Of a stretch of 64,000 nucleotides of DNA, positions 1-12,445 are shown one piece after another. The notes beneath the pieces are model-generated. The model made no database searches and was not told the DNA's origin. It saw only the letters and a list, made by a program, of their open reading frames with translations. The stretch's first letter is position 1. Each line of letters begins with the position of its first letter. The DNA lies in assembly GCA_016617785.1 (NCBI GenBank), contig JADILM010000002.1, forward strand, positions 1,426,001 through 1,490,000, in the 5' to 3' direction. The translations under genes were made by a program, and so were the position numbers. This DNA is from Sporobolomyces roseus (lineage: Eukaryota; Basidiomycota; Microbotryomycetes; Sporidiobolales; Sporidiobolaceae).

Positions 1-957
1 AAACTTCGAAAGTGCGTGGTAGTCCCTTGCCTTCACTCTGCAATCTGGAGGTGCCAATCTCGACTTGCCCTTATTCCAATAGTACGCTCCAGAGATAGGT
101 CACTTCCGCCGCGAACCTTTGCTACGCTTCTTCCGGCCGAAACTCGCTTCGCACGAGGAATTCTCCCTCGACTCAGCTCACGAACGACATCAGCTAGACG
201 AAGATGAAGACGACAGCATCTTGATTGATACTGCAAACAGAAGGGAAGCTTGCAAGGTGCATCTATCGATCTGTTGGAGTCCATCGTGGCAAGTACCGGT
301 ACTTTGGTTCGATGCTTTCAGCACCTGTACGTCCCTCGATCGTCACATCTAGCACCTCGACTGACGATCATATCCATCGTTAGCTGGATCGCCCCTAACT
401 CTCGAAGAGCTCGTGTCTTCGACAATCTTCCAACATTCGACCAGGAATCCTTCGTATCCTTTTACGACACTCCTCGAGACTGTCGAGCCACTATCGCATC
501 GATCAGATGGCGACATTCTACCTTTCATCTCACAAGGGGAACATCCAGCGACTGGTAGACCAAGTTGGTTTCTTCATCCTTGCGAAACAGAACGATTCGT
601 CGACGAGATCTTCCGAGCGACGAGTATCGACGCGTCTCAGACTGCTAGTACGGAGGAACATGATATATGGACAAATAGGTGGATCGAGATTTGGCTGATG
701 GTTGTAGGGAACGTCGTAGACTTGCGCGAATAAGACGAATGCTTTATCCTTTGCATTGCCTCGTTTCTTGACGCGTTTCATGTAGCCCATACGAGAGTCT
801 GGCAGAGTGAGAGACTGAGGAAGCGGCAGAGCGAGAAGATGAGAGCCTTGTGCTGTCGATCTTTGCGAAATCTCGGGAGACTTGCGAGACCTTTGTTCTT
901 TTCCAACCTAACCTCTCTTCCTCAAGACTTGATGCTAGCTCGGGATTCGACCTCTCA
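1..957. other. Left flank, upstream of the MAPKKK gene
   Basis: No gene is recognised here. The short open frames on both strands overlap one another, show no family motifs and have no convincing splice pattern. The right part, roughly 800-957, must contain the promoter and 5' leader of the MAPKKK. An in-frame upstream extension to about 850 starts with GTG, not ATG, so it is taken as leader sequence. The extreme left could hold the tail of a neighbouring gene, but nothing shows it. Confidence 0.5.
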
Positions 958-3900
958 ATGAGTACACTAGCTACTCACCATCCTACACACGCTGCCGGTT
1001 TCTCTACTTCCTCGCAATCTTCTCCTTCTTCCCCTTCTTTCCCTCATCACCAGCGTCCATCATCCACTGGGACCGCCTTCCACCTCAATTTACGACCTGG
1101 AACATCGTCCGGTACGATCTCAAGTCCGACATTACCTCCTCCTACCGATTCATCTGGATTAGACTATGCAACTCTCCCTTCTTGGTCTGATCAGCATGTA
1201 GCGACCTGGATCTCTCACTCTCTACCGACTCTCTCAAGCGCATACGCAGATGTATTCGCACAGAATGATATAAGGGGAAACGTGTTATTGGAGGTGGATC
1301 AAACGGCGTTGAAGGAAATGGGAGTCAGGAGCGTCGGAGATAGGGTCAAGATTTGTGTCGCAGTGAGAGCGTTACGTGGGAAATACATTGCTGCGATCGG
1401 AGGAGGTATCAATGGAGGTGGGAACAGGGTCAGCGTGTTACTCAGTCGATTCACCCATTCGAGGCCATCAAGTCCACTAGGACAAAATTCAATCACGCTC
1501 TCACCTCCCGGTTCTACCATTCTCTCGACTCCCCCAGGCTCGGCGATGACAGTCAACCTTCCTGCTACCGCACAAGGTGTAGCGCCCCTCGTAGACTCTC
1601 GTCCAGGTTCCGGTTCTTACTCGGCTCGAAACATTTCTGTCGGAAATCGCATTCCTCCTCCTCTGCACCTCGCCCAATCGAACGTTACTTCTCCACTCGC
1701 CCCGACCCAGCTCCAACAAGCGCACTACAACAACACAGTCTCCCCTCCTTCGCGAACTACGAGTCCTCGAACTGGTCAATTCACTACCTCGTCCTCTTCC
1801 TCCTCCGCTTCTTCTGCCCCTTCCTCTTCTACCGCGCCAACATCCAATTCATCACGTCAGAATTCCACACTTCCGCCAGCTCTCCCTCCGCCAAACTCTC
1901 GAATCCCCGCCCCTCCGTCAAACTCGAGGGATTGGCTCGGCGAGATTCCTGGTTACAAACACTCGAATTCGAACGCATCCTCCTCGAACAACTCCTCAAA
2001 TCCTCCTCACTCTCTCGCAGGATCTGCCTCGAACGCTCAACTTCGACCCTCGACCGCTACAACTCGTCACAAAGCTTCTTCCTCCTCCCTCAGCGCTCGA
2101 CCTTCGACCGCACAAGCTTCTCTATCTTCCTACGCCGGTCACCCTTACGCCGCTCAAGCACAATCTCAAACTCAACTCCTCCCTTCCCCACTCGAACATC
2201 CATCATCAGCAAAATCCGATTCTCATCAAGGTTACACGGTCGGCAGATCGACTTTCGCGAGACCTTCGACTGCAGGAGGTCTGGTCTCTTCTTCTGGAGT
2301 CATCGCTAGTTCAGTCTCGTCGACACCGTTATCGAATCTCGACGTCATGAGGAAAGCGGTGAAATTCACGAGTGCAGACGGAGTTACTACTCGAGTTTTG
2401 GCAGTCGGAGATGCGAAGGACGGGAGAGAGGTATTGAGCAGAGTCGTTAGAAAGTTTTCGACTAGTGGAGGAGGTAGTGTTACACCGGGTAGTACTGGAG
2501 CGTTGTCGAAAGATGAAGATCTTGATGGATGGGGGATCTGGACTCCAGATCAAAACGGAATGGGTAAAGCTCTTTCTTGCTGTTTCTCTTCGCTCTTGCG
2601 TGAGTCGATACTGACTAATCCTCCCACTCGTAGCTCGTCTGTTATCCGAACAGGAGTTACATTCCGTCTGTCAAAACACGGCGGCACCCGAGCGAAGTCG
2701 AGGTCTCTTCGTTCGAAAACTACCTTCCTCCGCTTCCGCAGCTTCTTCCCCTCTGCCCCTCATCTCGACCACTTCCCCATCTACCGTACAACAACAAACA
2801 TCTTCGACGTCCCCGAACAAGCGAGGTCGAAAGTTACAATGGGTGTTTGGAGAATCTCACGCCGCTTCTTCCGATACGACTCGACCTGGAGGCGCAGTAT
2901 CCTTCATTCCCTCGGCCACCGGTCAAGGCTTCACGAGTCCGACGGCTTCACCGACGAGTCCAAACTATCTCGGAATCGAAATTCCCAAGATGGGTTTCGA
3001 ACCAGCGAGTCCATCTACCAGTGGAGACGGAAGCGACTTCGAAGACGAGATCTACCATCAAGAGGAGTACGATGCTGATGGTGCATTGAGGATCTCACCG
3101 AAGAAGAAGGGAAGCGGAAGTACGAGCAGTAGCGGAAAGATGAATCGAGCGAGTACGGTCAGCGTTATGAGTGGATTGGAAGCTCCCGATTGGGCGAAGG
3201 ATTATTACGGAAGGACTTCAGAAGATGGGGGGTCAACATCGAATGGTAGAGAAGGAGGGAACGGAGGAGGACCTTACATGGCTAGTCCACCTCAGCGAAC
3301 TTCTTCGAGAAGAAACAGTCCACCTACTTCTCACGACTCGATGATACACTTCTCTGCCCCTGCTCAACGATCAACGACAGAACCTCATCCTCGTTCCTCT
3401 TCTCCTGCCGCAAGCGTCGCTTCTTCTCTCGCCCCTTCTTCAGCTCGCAAACTTCGCAACTTCTTCGGTCAACGTCCTCCATCCGAACTCATCGCAACTC
3501 ATTTGACCGAGTTCTTCCCTCTCGGACTACGCGGGAACGGCGACAAGAAACTCAGCAAGCAGGTCAGGATGAGTATAAGGAAAAGTATGGGAGCTCATGG
3601 ACTCGGAGGTGGAGGACTGGGCCGAAGATTGAGCACGACGAGTATCGCTAGTTCGACTAGGGCAACAGTTGGAGGACATCCGCTACTCGCTGCTCCACCT
3701 GTACCGGGACAAACAAGTTGGGAGAAGAAGGAGGAGAGTCATGCGATGAGTCGATTCTCGGGATCTTCAGACGGTTCAGGAGGACTCAGCCAATCAAGTC
3801 AAGCGACAACTCGTGCGGGAGGAGGAAGATCACCTAGAAGCTCATCCAGTTCTGCTCTCGACCCTCCAGATGAATCTGCCGAAGATCAAGAGGAAGAAGG

Positions 3901-5547
3901 AGAACAAGAACCTGGACTCGTTATTATCGGTGAAGGAGGAACTCTTGTCCCTTCTCCTCAATCTTCGACTATGGCCCTTAACTCTTCGAACTCTTCCTCT
4001 CGATCTGTTTCTGTCACTGGCGCAGACGAGCACGCCGATACGAGATCTATCGCTTCCTCCCGAGCCCCTTCGTACCTCGACGCGAGAAGCGCAAGACTCT
4101 CAACGAGGAGGATGTCTCGCATGTCAGCCTCGTCTCGACTCAGCACTGGTGCGCAAAGCTTGTGGGAGCGACGGAGCAAGGACAGCGACGCAGCGAGCGT
4201 CATCACGGTCGATGAGGTCACGGCGGAACTCGAGACGAGGAGAGCAAGTGGAGTTAGTTGGGGCGGAGCTTACTCGGATGAAGAAGGGAGTGTTGTTGGA
4301 AGTGACGAAGAGGACCTCAGTGATGAGGAGGAGAGCGAGACGGAGGCGAGTGAGGAAGAGGAGGAGGAAATCCAGGAAGGTGCTCCACCGAAACCTGAGA
4401 GTAAGTTTTCCATGCCTTCATCGCTTCTCTATATGACCATGCTGATAATTCTCGAATTCGTAGACAAGGGAATGAAATGGATTAAAGGAGCGCTTATCGG
4501 GCAAGGCTCGTTCGGAAGCGTTTACCTAGGCATGAACCCTTTGTCTGGATCACTCATGGCTGTCAAACAAGTCGAGCTCCCTACTGGCAAGTCTCACAAC
4601 GAAGAACGAAAGAAGAGTATGCTCGAAGCTCTCGAGCGGGAAATCGAGCTGCTCAAGGTTTTACAGCATGAGAGTGAGTCGACCTCTCTCAGTATCTCTC
4701 GACCTCCCTAATTCACGGCTGACTCCCAGCGAATTCGACAACTGGACAGACATCGTACAATACCTCGACTCATCGACGGACGGCCAACATCTCAACATTT
4801 TCCTCGAGTACGTTCCCGGAGGATCCGTCGCTGCTCTGCTTTCGAATTACGGAGCTTTCGAAGAAGCCCTGGTCGGCAAGTTCGTTCGTCAAATCTTGAC
4901 TGGTCTCGAGTACCTCCACGGACGAGAGATCATTCACCGAGACATCAAAGGTGCAAACATTCTCGTCGACAACAAGGGAAACATCAAGATCTCGGATTTC
5001 GGTATCTCGAAGAAAGTCGAAGACAGTGCGTTTGCCTCATATCTTCCTCACTTCGCTATCGTCGCTGACATGAAAAGCTGTTCACAGATCTTCTCTCGGG
5101 CGCGAAAGTTCATCGACCTTCGCTACAAGGTTCAGTCTACTGGATGGCTCCCGAGGTCGTCAAACAAACCGCTTATACCAGCAAAGCCGATATCTGGTCC
5201 CTCGGCTGTCTCGTCGTCGAGATGTTGACGGGAGCTCACCCTTGGGCGAACTTGACTCAAATGCAGGCTATTTTCCGAGTAAGTCTCCCTTGCTTGCGAC
5301 TCGACTTGACGAGGAGAGTGGCTGACTCGCAACTGTACAATGCTTACAGATTGGTTCAAGCGGTCGACCGACTGTCCCTGACGATATTTCGAGCGAAGCC
5401 GATGATTTCCTCGAACAAACTTTCGAAATCGAACACAGCGCTCGACCTTCAGCTTCCGAACTCCTTGCTCACCCGTTCATCCGAGAAGACGCGAATCTGC
5501 AAACACCGACAAGAGCGACCTTCAGTCAAGGATCCGGTTCTTCTTGA
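958..5547 (+). CDS. STE11: Ste11/Byr2-type MAP kinase kinase kinase
   Basis: MAPKKK expected to receive signals from a Ste20-type kinase and Ste50 and to phosphorylate a Ste7-type MAPKK in mating, filamentation or stress pathways. Six exons join in frame: 958-2563, 2634-4400, 4464-4673, 4750-5025, 5088-5278, 5350-5547, giving 1415 residues. Order: Ser/Pro-rich start; SAM domain (around [14 protein letters not shown], ending near [11 protein letters not shown]); long Ser-rich linker; RA/Ras-binding-like segment (starting [17 protein letters not shown]); a second long Ser-rich region with an acidic patch; C-terminal kinase. Kinase motifs seen: P-loop [11 protein letters not shown], lysine in MAVKQ, catalytic loop [14 protein letters not shown], and WMAPEVV. 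The SAM-RA-kinase order separates it from Bck1 and Ssk2. The first in-frame ATG at 958 was chosen. It is much longer than yeast Ste11 because of the linkers. Confidence 0.93.
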
Positions 5548-5940
5548 TTTCCCCCCTAAAATTCCCTTCTCTCCTTCGTTCTATCGCATCTATAGCACCC
5601 TCTGCCTCGTCCTTTTTCTCCCCCTGTCGTCTCATGTTGCCATATTCTTTTGCTTCTGTGGTTCCGCATCTGCCTTTGATAGGTTAGTCTAGTTTTCTTC
5701 TCACCTAGGGTTTCTGCATTCGGAACTTGTTCGATAGACTCGTTGCGATTCAAAGCCGGACGAGAGCAAACTCAAATACTAGGTGTATCCTGTATCTTGA
5801 GCACCTCTAAGCGCGTGGTCATCGCTGGCAAGCTTAAGGGCACAGATAAGGGTACTTATTTCAATCCTTTCCGCAACGAACAGATGGTGGCACCGTTCCT
5901 GCGCGACAGACGCTAAACACAGAAACTGACTTGTTTGACC
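5548..5940. other. Convergent 3' region
   Basis: This stretch separates the stop codon of the MAPKKK (+) from the stop codon of the TENA family gene (-), so it holds both 3' untranslated regions. It is pyrimidine-rich near 5550-5640. No coding or RNA gene is seen. Confidence 0.6.
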
Positions 5941-6860
5941 CTACTCCGTCATACTGGGCCAGAAATTCTGTTCTAGTAGCAAGTTGTACTTGAACATCTG
6001 CGAAAGAAACGCGAGTTTCAATCAGCTGCGGTGGCATGGAGGCAAGCGAAGGAAAGTTGCTCGCCTCTTCAGCTCTCGTCCACGCTTCGCTTCCTTCTTG
6101 TAAGTCTAGCTTCTCGACTTCATTCTCGATCCGCTCGACGAATTCGACGAATTCAGGCTGAGTCCAATTGTGGATCAATTCTTTGAGAGCCTTGACCGTC
6201 GGGGACTCTTCATCGACTGACGACGAAGCTGTCTGTGATTTTGCATGCGTCCAAGCCATGAGATAGATCTGCGAACAACGAGTATAAGCCCACTTTCTCG
6301 CAGAAATACAACCTACGAAATAGCTTTTGTCACCTTTTCCATTCCCCAAAGCAATACAAGGGCTTCTTCCAACCCACCATTCCTTCCAGCTTCAGCTCCA
6401 GTCGCGATCAAGAGATCGACGTACGCCTTTGTCGTCGGGTTGACGAGTCCTCCTTGCAGTTTACTCTTCGACGGCGCAACGAACTGTAAATCGAGGTTGA
6501 AGCGAGGGCCAAGCGAGTCGAAGAAGCCAACCTCTCGATCGATGTTTGCGAGAGCGAAAGAGAAGAGGCTGAGTAGATCTTGAGAGGATCGTTGTCCGGC
6601 CGAAGACGAGAGGGGAAGAGCTCCAATCAGACTAGCGATGAACTTGGGGTAGCCGCAGAGGGCATAGATACGATCTTGAGCAAGCCACTCGCTTAACTTG
6701 TCTGCCTCCAGCTCGAGTTTGCCAGCTGCAGTGAGGAAAGGGTGCTCTGTCGCAACCTTGATTTCTTCGCTCTGTGAAGGGCGTGTGAGCAACAGAAATA
6801 GCGCAGCAAGGTAGCGATAGTGCTTACATAGCGATCCAGCATAACTTGAGTGAATCCCAT
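5941..6860 (-). CDS. TENA/THI-4/PQQC-family protein
   Basis: Member of the heme-oxygenase-like TENA/THI-4 fold, which includes thiaminase II enzymes; the substrate of this stand-alone fungal branch is not certain. Four exons on the minus strand (6860-6828, 6771-6334, 6268-6065, 5997-5941) join in frame to 243 residues, a normal family length. Family landmarks are the N-terminal ATEHPFLTAAG, then LSEWLAQDRIYALCGYPKF, LLWGMEKIYLMAWTHAKS, NWTQPEFVEFVERI, and the C-terminal LLLEQNFWP. The first exon encodes only 11 residues. The last intron appears to begin GC rather than GT (splice GAG|GCGAGC), and without it the family-typical C-terminus cannot be reached. It lies 194 bp downstream of the Zn2Cys6 factor on the same strand, with no evidence of a shared transcript. 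Confidence 0.85.
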
Positions 6861-7054
6861 GGTGTTGACGAGGTTTAGCAGCGAGTTTGAGATCAAGAGG
6901 TTGAGTGAATCTTTTGGCCGCGGACAACTCTTTTTTGACCCTTTCTATCATGCAGAGCGACACGGTTAAGTAAAGATTAGACCGAAGGACGAAAGCCGTG
7001 ATAGACAACAACGAATAAATATCAACATTTCGCAAACTCCACTTTTCGAACACT

Positions 7055-9974
7055 CTACGCCAACAAACTTGATAATCGAGCATTGATCTCCCCAGGTAGT
7101 GTACTCTCCCAGCTCCAGAATGATTCAGTCCCGATAAGTGAAGCGATTGACATGTCCGTGAACTCGCCGAGTCCTCCTTCATCCATTCTCAATCCCAAGC
7201 CTGACCCTTCTTTCTCGACCGAAGCCTCTTGTACCGTTCCAATTAAAGCTGTTCCATTGTTATATTGCGTAACGCCGCCGCCAAAGTCGAAATCGAGAGT
7301 AGTGGAGGGAGCGGGCAGGGGAGGCTGTGGGCGATGAGGAGTTTGCTGATCGTTTTCGTCGTCTCGAGATCGTTTCTCCCCGAGCGTCGTAGTCGATCCA
7401 GCTCCCCCTGATGGTCCACTATCTCCGAGAGAGGCGTGGAGAGCGTCTGCCGCCATGTCACTCTCTAGCTTGTTGAGTGCAGCGAGAACAGCGTTGTGGT
7501 AGCTCAGTTGTTTTGGCGGAACACTCGCAAGGAGACCCGCAGCGTGTCGAACAGCCTCGAGCGCTTGAGCAATCGAAGGGGCGCTAGTCATGTCGGTCGA
7601 AGTCGAGACATCGGGGGAGGAAGGGTCGATCGAGTTTGAATGAAGCGATGGCGTATTCGGAGCGAAGGCGGGATATGTTGCCGATGGATAGGGCGAGAAG
7701 GCGATGGGAGCTAGCTTGATCATCTTCAGCAGGAAAAGAGCCGAGGTCTGCCGGAAGAGGGCGAGAGGGGTCAGCCTTGAAGGCGTGAGGTAATCGGAAT
7801 GAACGAACAGAAAGCGTAATCAAGGTGAACTCGGCAGCATGAGCAATCTTCTGTGCGGGATGGATTCCTGTGCATGTGATCTTAGGTCAGTGAGAAAGTC
7901 TAGTGGCCGACAGAGGAACGAGCGATTTACCTTGAATCCGAACGGCGGCATCGAGAGCGGTGCGAAGACATGGGATGTGAAGCGGAAGAAGTTCTTCGGG
8001 CTTCGTTATGTCTCGCAGTCCCAAAGTATTCGAGTAGAAGCGTCCACCCTGCAATTCAGGGCGGTAGAAATTAGCAAGAAGATCGGGAAGAATCGACGAA
8101 CGCTTTTGACTTACTTGCAGAAGCATCGTTAACGAAGCGAGAACATATCGTCCAGAGGCTTCCTCTTGACCTTCTGCAGATTGACAGGAGTGTCAGCGAG
8201 TCGCAGTGGAGCGTGCAGAGGATGAAAGCAGGACTTACTCGCCCATTCACCCCAAGTTTTGATCCAATTGTCCAAGTGAGAATTGGCTTGAGTAACGACA
8301 TGAACCGTCTCTACTGTCTGATGAGGCATCTTGAGGAAAGTCTCTTGTACAATGCCGAGAATGGTCACGAGCTCGGATTGAGCGATGAGACGAGCGTCGA
8401 CAGGTCGAAGTGCGCCAAAGTTGAGTAGTAATCGAGCGTTCGTGATGCTGAGGTCGATAGTGACCATCGATCTTCGACCCATTGCGAGGGAGAGCCACAA
8501 GTCTTGAGCGTAGAGCGTGAGCCAGATTCGAACAGCTGGCATAAGGCTGTCGAAAGCGAGTGCAGCTTCATCTGGTGGTTTGGCGATGCTCGCGAGGAGT
8601 CTTTCGAGGGTCTTGGGAAGATCGAGCTGTAAAGCGAGCGATACAGAATGTCCTGGAGGAGCGCCACGACCCTGAGTTGCGTCGATGATCAGTAAAGATC
8701 AAGAGGAAAGTAAAGCCGACTGAGCTTACGAGCCATGCTGAGTACAGCAGAATACCTTTGAGCTGCGCAAGCAAGAGTAACTATATCAGCGAATGATATT
8801 AGCGAAGGAGCGGGAAGAAGCAGCAAACATCGTCGAGTGTCAAGGCAGCTTCTGCGAAAAGAGTATCCCGGATGAGGCGAGTCGCTTCCATCCGATTCGA
8901 TTCTACGAGTTCTCGATTCTCCTCGAAGCGAGATGCAACGGCACTGAGGACGAGAAGACGATCAGCGATGGGATCCGTAGTGAGGGCGGAAATCGAACGC
9001 TTACACGATCGAATGTGTGAGGAGGGGAGACCGATGCCGTACTTTGTCGTATGTGTCTTCGATGGGTGAGATATACGGGGCGAGACGAGCGTAATGTTGC
9101 CAGAACCTGGAAAGGCATCTCGAATCAGTCGACGGCAGACAAGAACGATGAGCTGAAAACGCACAAGTCGAATGCTCTCCTCGCTAACGCCTCCATCGCG
9201 TTGATCTCGTCAACTCGAGGAGAGATCGTGTTGTTCGAAGCGGGTGCAGTCGTTGTCCTGTCGACGTTGTCCAGCCGAAGTAGTACCCTTCGATTCTGCG
9301 CTTTCAATAAGTCGAGTTCTCCTTCGATCGCCCTCAGACGAGATTCCAACGGATCCGAGATCGTCAAAATCTCTTGCGCGCTACGTTTCGAGTATCTGAT
9401 CAGGGACAGGTCGGAAGGTGGTTGCGGGAAAGATAGCGATTCCAACTTACGGAGAACCAACTTCTTCCTTTCTCTTCAGTGTTCGCTGTCGCATCTCTTC
9501 GACTGGGATACCCTCAAATACGCACTCCACACCACTCTCCCTGCATCTTCGACATGGATAAGAATCGAAGCCATCGCAACGAGCTGTTCCGAAACGACAG
9601 AGTCAACTTCGAGAGCGAAAATCGGATAGGCTCGAATTTCGACCAACCTTTGCCTCTCCTGCAATAATTGCAAGCCTATCACATCGCCAACGTATCAGTA
9701 CGGCCATCGAAAGCAGCGGGACAGGGTTGAAACTCACTTTCGCTGACCGTTTGATTGCTCTCATTTCACTCGTCTGCCTGGGCTTCGTCTCGGTAGCCGC
9801 AGCTGAATTTTTGGAGGTGGAAGGAGCCGGTAGCGAGGTGGAGGGAGCTGGTAGTGCGAATGGATTCGAAGGAGTCGAGCCATTGTTTGATGAAGCGGAT
9901 GAGGCGTTCGAAGTGTGCTGAGGCGGTAGAATTGGCTGCGGTGGACTCCTATGATCGATCGTGGAGCTCATCAC
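7055..9974 (-). CDS. Zn2Cys6 fungal transcription factor
   Basis: DNA-binding regulator, presumably nuclear; target genes unknown. The start at 9974 begins a Pro/Ser-rich N-terminus. After a first intron (donor near 9733) comes a binuclear zinc cluster split by a second intron: ACNYCRRGK, then RCDGFDSYPCRRC, then SGVECVFEG. All six cysteines are present in the CxxCx6C...CxxCx6C spacing. A basic linker and a short coiled-coil-like segment (LESRLRAIEGELDLLKAQN, about 9300-9350) follow. The middle part (8130-8550) reads as a fungal-specific transcription factor domain (LYAQDLWLSLAMGRRSM, then DARLIAQSELVTILGIVQ). The last exon (to the stop at 7055) is acidic and Ser-rich and may hold the activation region. 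Many short introns; internal edges are not all resolved. The mid-domain resembles PrtT/War1-like factors, but no orthologue is claimed. Confidence 0.85.
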
Positions 9975-10364
9975 TTTCTAGCGGCTGTGGATCCGACGTC
10001 GGAGTGTTGATAGAAGGAAAGATTGATCCCAAATTGATCCGACGGACCTCGGCTCAGCCCGCTTTTGGTTCGCACACCTTCTTGCACTACGAAACGAAGC
10101 AGAACAGATTACGATAAGGCTACGTTTTAAACGAGGATCAAAAATTACAGATCAGAAGAAAAGTGAAAAAAGGGATACAAGAAAAAGTTGGAGACAGACT
10201 GAATCGTAGACGGGAGAAGGTACAACGAGAGCGAGACAAGGGGAAGCGTCCGGAGAAGGTAATGAAAGTATGGGGTGGAACGGGAGAAGACGAAGGGGGA
10301 GGTAGGGAGGTAGGGAGGTAGGGAGGTAGGGATAGGATTAAATTGGGAGAGAGGTCACGCATAT
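9975..10364. other. Promoter of the Zn2Cys6 factor and 3' region of Rheb
   Basis: Both flanking genes are on the minus strand, so this holds the 3' end of the Rheb transcript (right) and the promoter of the Zn2Cys6 factor (left). A short tandem repeat lies near the right end. No gene is seen. Confidence 0.55.
10297..10328. repeat. Short tandem repeat (GGGAGGTA)x4
   Basis: Four perfect copies of the octamer GGGAGGTA on the plus strand, followed by a degenerate unit. In the sense of the Rheb transcript this is a TACCTCCC pyrimidine-rich repeat about 40-70 nt after the stop codon, so it would lie in the 3' untranslated region. Confidence 0.9.
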
Positions 10365-11517
10365 TTACATGATTTGACAGCTAGATCCCTTCTCTGGCTC
10401 TGGTTCGGGGTTCATGTCCTTCTCGATCTCTGCGATAACTCCCTCGAAGATCCTGTTCACGTTCTCGTTTGTACGAGCAGAGGATTCCATGAAAGCCGTC
10501 TTGCCCCACGATGCGGCGAGATCCATGCCCTCTTGACGAGTCACTTGCCTGATCAGGAGCACCACGACCAAAGCAACGACCGGTCAGTCTCGGACTACGG
10601 GAAAATGCAAAGAAGCAAAAAAGAAATGACGAGACTGACCTCTGAACAGCCAAATCACTCTTGTTACCTACGAGTACCATGGGTACAGCGTCTCTTCCAG
10701 TGTAATTGAGAATCTTGTCGCGGATGATGGAGCACATTTCGAACGAGGTTCGAGAAGCGACCGAGTAAACGAGAATCCAACCGTGAAGTCCTACTGCGTG
10801 ACGAGAGGAAAGGATCGAGAACTCATCCTATAGTCATGAAGAGCACATACGGTTCTCGTTAATCCACCTGAATGATCGAAGATGGGAAGAGGAAGAGGAA
10901 AGGAATTCGACGAACCTGTCCGGCGGTATCGACGATATCTAGACCGAATTCTTGACCCTTGTACCGCACAATCTTGGAGAAGGTGTTTTCGATAGTAGGA
11001 TAGTACGAATCGACAAAGTGAGAGTCGACGAACTGCACACTGAGCGAAGATTTGCCTGCGAAAAAGGGAGAGAAAGAGGAGGAAAACGGGTCAGCGATCA
11101 TCTCGAAGCTGAACTTCGGGTGGTGTACAGAGCACTCGAGTGACTCTTTTGCTCCATCCTGCATTGTCACTCCCTCGAATAGTGATGAGCCCTTGCCTCC
11201 TTCTCGGTCGGATTCCCATTTCGATCAACATCAACTTGAAGCCATACAAGCTTGTTTGGCAGATGACAGATTAGTCGTCAATCACATAGCAGGACAGCCC
11301 TTGCATCCAGTATAGTGCTCGCTGTTGTAGAGCTGCCATGATGTCGTCTCATCTTGTTTCATCCCTCTCTCTGCCTCAACCACCTCGAGTGACCCCATAC
11401 AGCTGAGATAGAGTATCGATGATGCTTACCGACACTCCTTGAACCGAGTAAAGCGATCTTGCGTTGTTTGGGTCCGATGATTCGTCCGCTTGGAGTTGTA
11501 TTCGAGGGAGTCGCCAT
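10365..11517 (-). CDS. RHB1: Rheb small GTPase
   Basis: Ras-family GTPase that in other eukaryotes activates TORC1 from endomembranes and, in fungi, affects amino-acid uptake. Four exons (11517-11430, 11055-10916, 10827-10640, 10548-10365) join in frame to 199 residues. Diagnostic features: G1 loop GSRSVGKSS with the Rheb-specific Arg-Ser in place of the Ras glycines; switch I PTIENTFSK; switch II DTAGQDEFSILSSRHAVGLHG; MCSIIRDKILNYTGRD; NKSD; the SSA motif; and a C-terminal CAAX box CQIM, which predicts farnesylation. The second intron (10915-10828) was placed so that DTAGQ joins DEFSIL; a nearer acceptor would give an early stop. It is divergent from the glutaminase-like gene across about 0.9 kb. 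Confidence 0.96.
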
Positions 11518-12445
11518 TAGATCTAGTGGAGGCGGCGAGAGGAGATCGGGGAGCGTTGACAGAGGCTGGAAGATAGGATATAGATATACCCGCGCTCGTC
11601 GAATGTGAGTCGATACAAAAAGCGAAGCGAAAGAAGCGAAAGAGAGGATCTCGCTCGCAAGGTCGAGGGATTGTCACCGCTCGATTGATTCAGATAGGCC
11701 GCTGAATCTATCGAGATCTGTCACTGGACAACGAGTACAAAGCCCACCTGTTGGAAAGAATGAACAATCGAGGCGAAGTAAGCGATGCGGAACTCGGTTC
11801 GAACCTTTCAGAGCATTCCCCCTCTAGCGATTGACTCATATCGCTTCGCAAGCTTGACATGTCGAGTCAAAACGTCAATCTGAAGGCACAAGATGGATGA
11901 CACAGCGAGATAAGCAGGACAGGAGCGACGTTGCCGGGTGGAAACACGCGCAAATTCCGCTCGCTGCGATTCCTTCGGCACACCATGAGCGGATATGAAT
12001 CTGGTGGGGCGTCCGACGGAGAAAGCCTTGAGATTCACAGCTCGGAGTCAACAAGAGGGCATTCGACTAGAATTGTTCGACGTTGAGAGCATTCTCCAGA
12101 TACCCTTTTTCGGTTTCGCAAGCCTTTCTCATTCTTGCTTTTGCTCGCCCCTCCCTAAGTGCTTCGTAGAGAATCAGTCGGACCTCGACATGGAAGGAGG
12201 CAAGTCTCGGGACGGCTTTCCCATCGAAGTCGATCCCAAATTGCGAGGGTCAAAGACAAATTCGAACAAATCTCTGCGAAACGTCGACTTTTCAACTTTC
12301 TTCACTTTCACTATTTCTGCCTGATCACGCTCATTCAAGCACAAAACACACTAAAGAGACGCCCTCCTCTACTTGCAGCAACTTCGGCTAAATTGCAGTC
12401 CAACGCATCCGAGATTAAAGGCTCTCAATATCCATACCTCTCGAC
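11518..12445. other. Divergent intergenic region, Rheb / glutaminase
   Basis: Non-coding stretch between two divergent starts, so it should contain both promoters and 5' leaders. The short open frames in it carry no family motifs. A pyrimidine-rich tract just before 12446 fits a transcription start zone for the plus-strand gene. Confidence 0.55.

Noticed and set aside
850..957. N-terminal extension of the MAPKKK
   Set aside because: The extension starts with GTG. The first ATG in frame is at 958.
4674..4729. Acceptor at 4727-4729 for the third MAPKKK intron
   Set aside because: The reading frame would shift. The acceptor at 4747-4749 gives [11 protein letters not shown] in frame.
10844..10866. 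A small exon in Rheb starting GTGGATTAACG
   Set aside because: It introduces an in-frame stop after DTAGQ. The later acceptor at 10828-10829 gives DEFSILSSRHAVGLHG, which matches the family.
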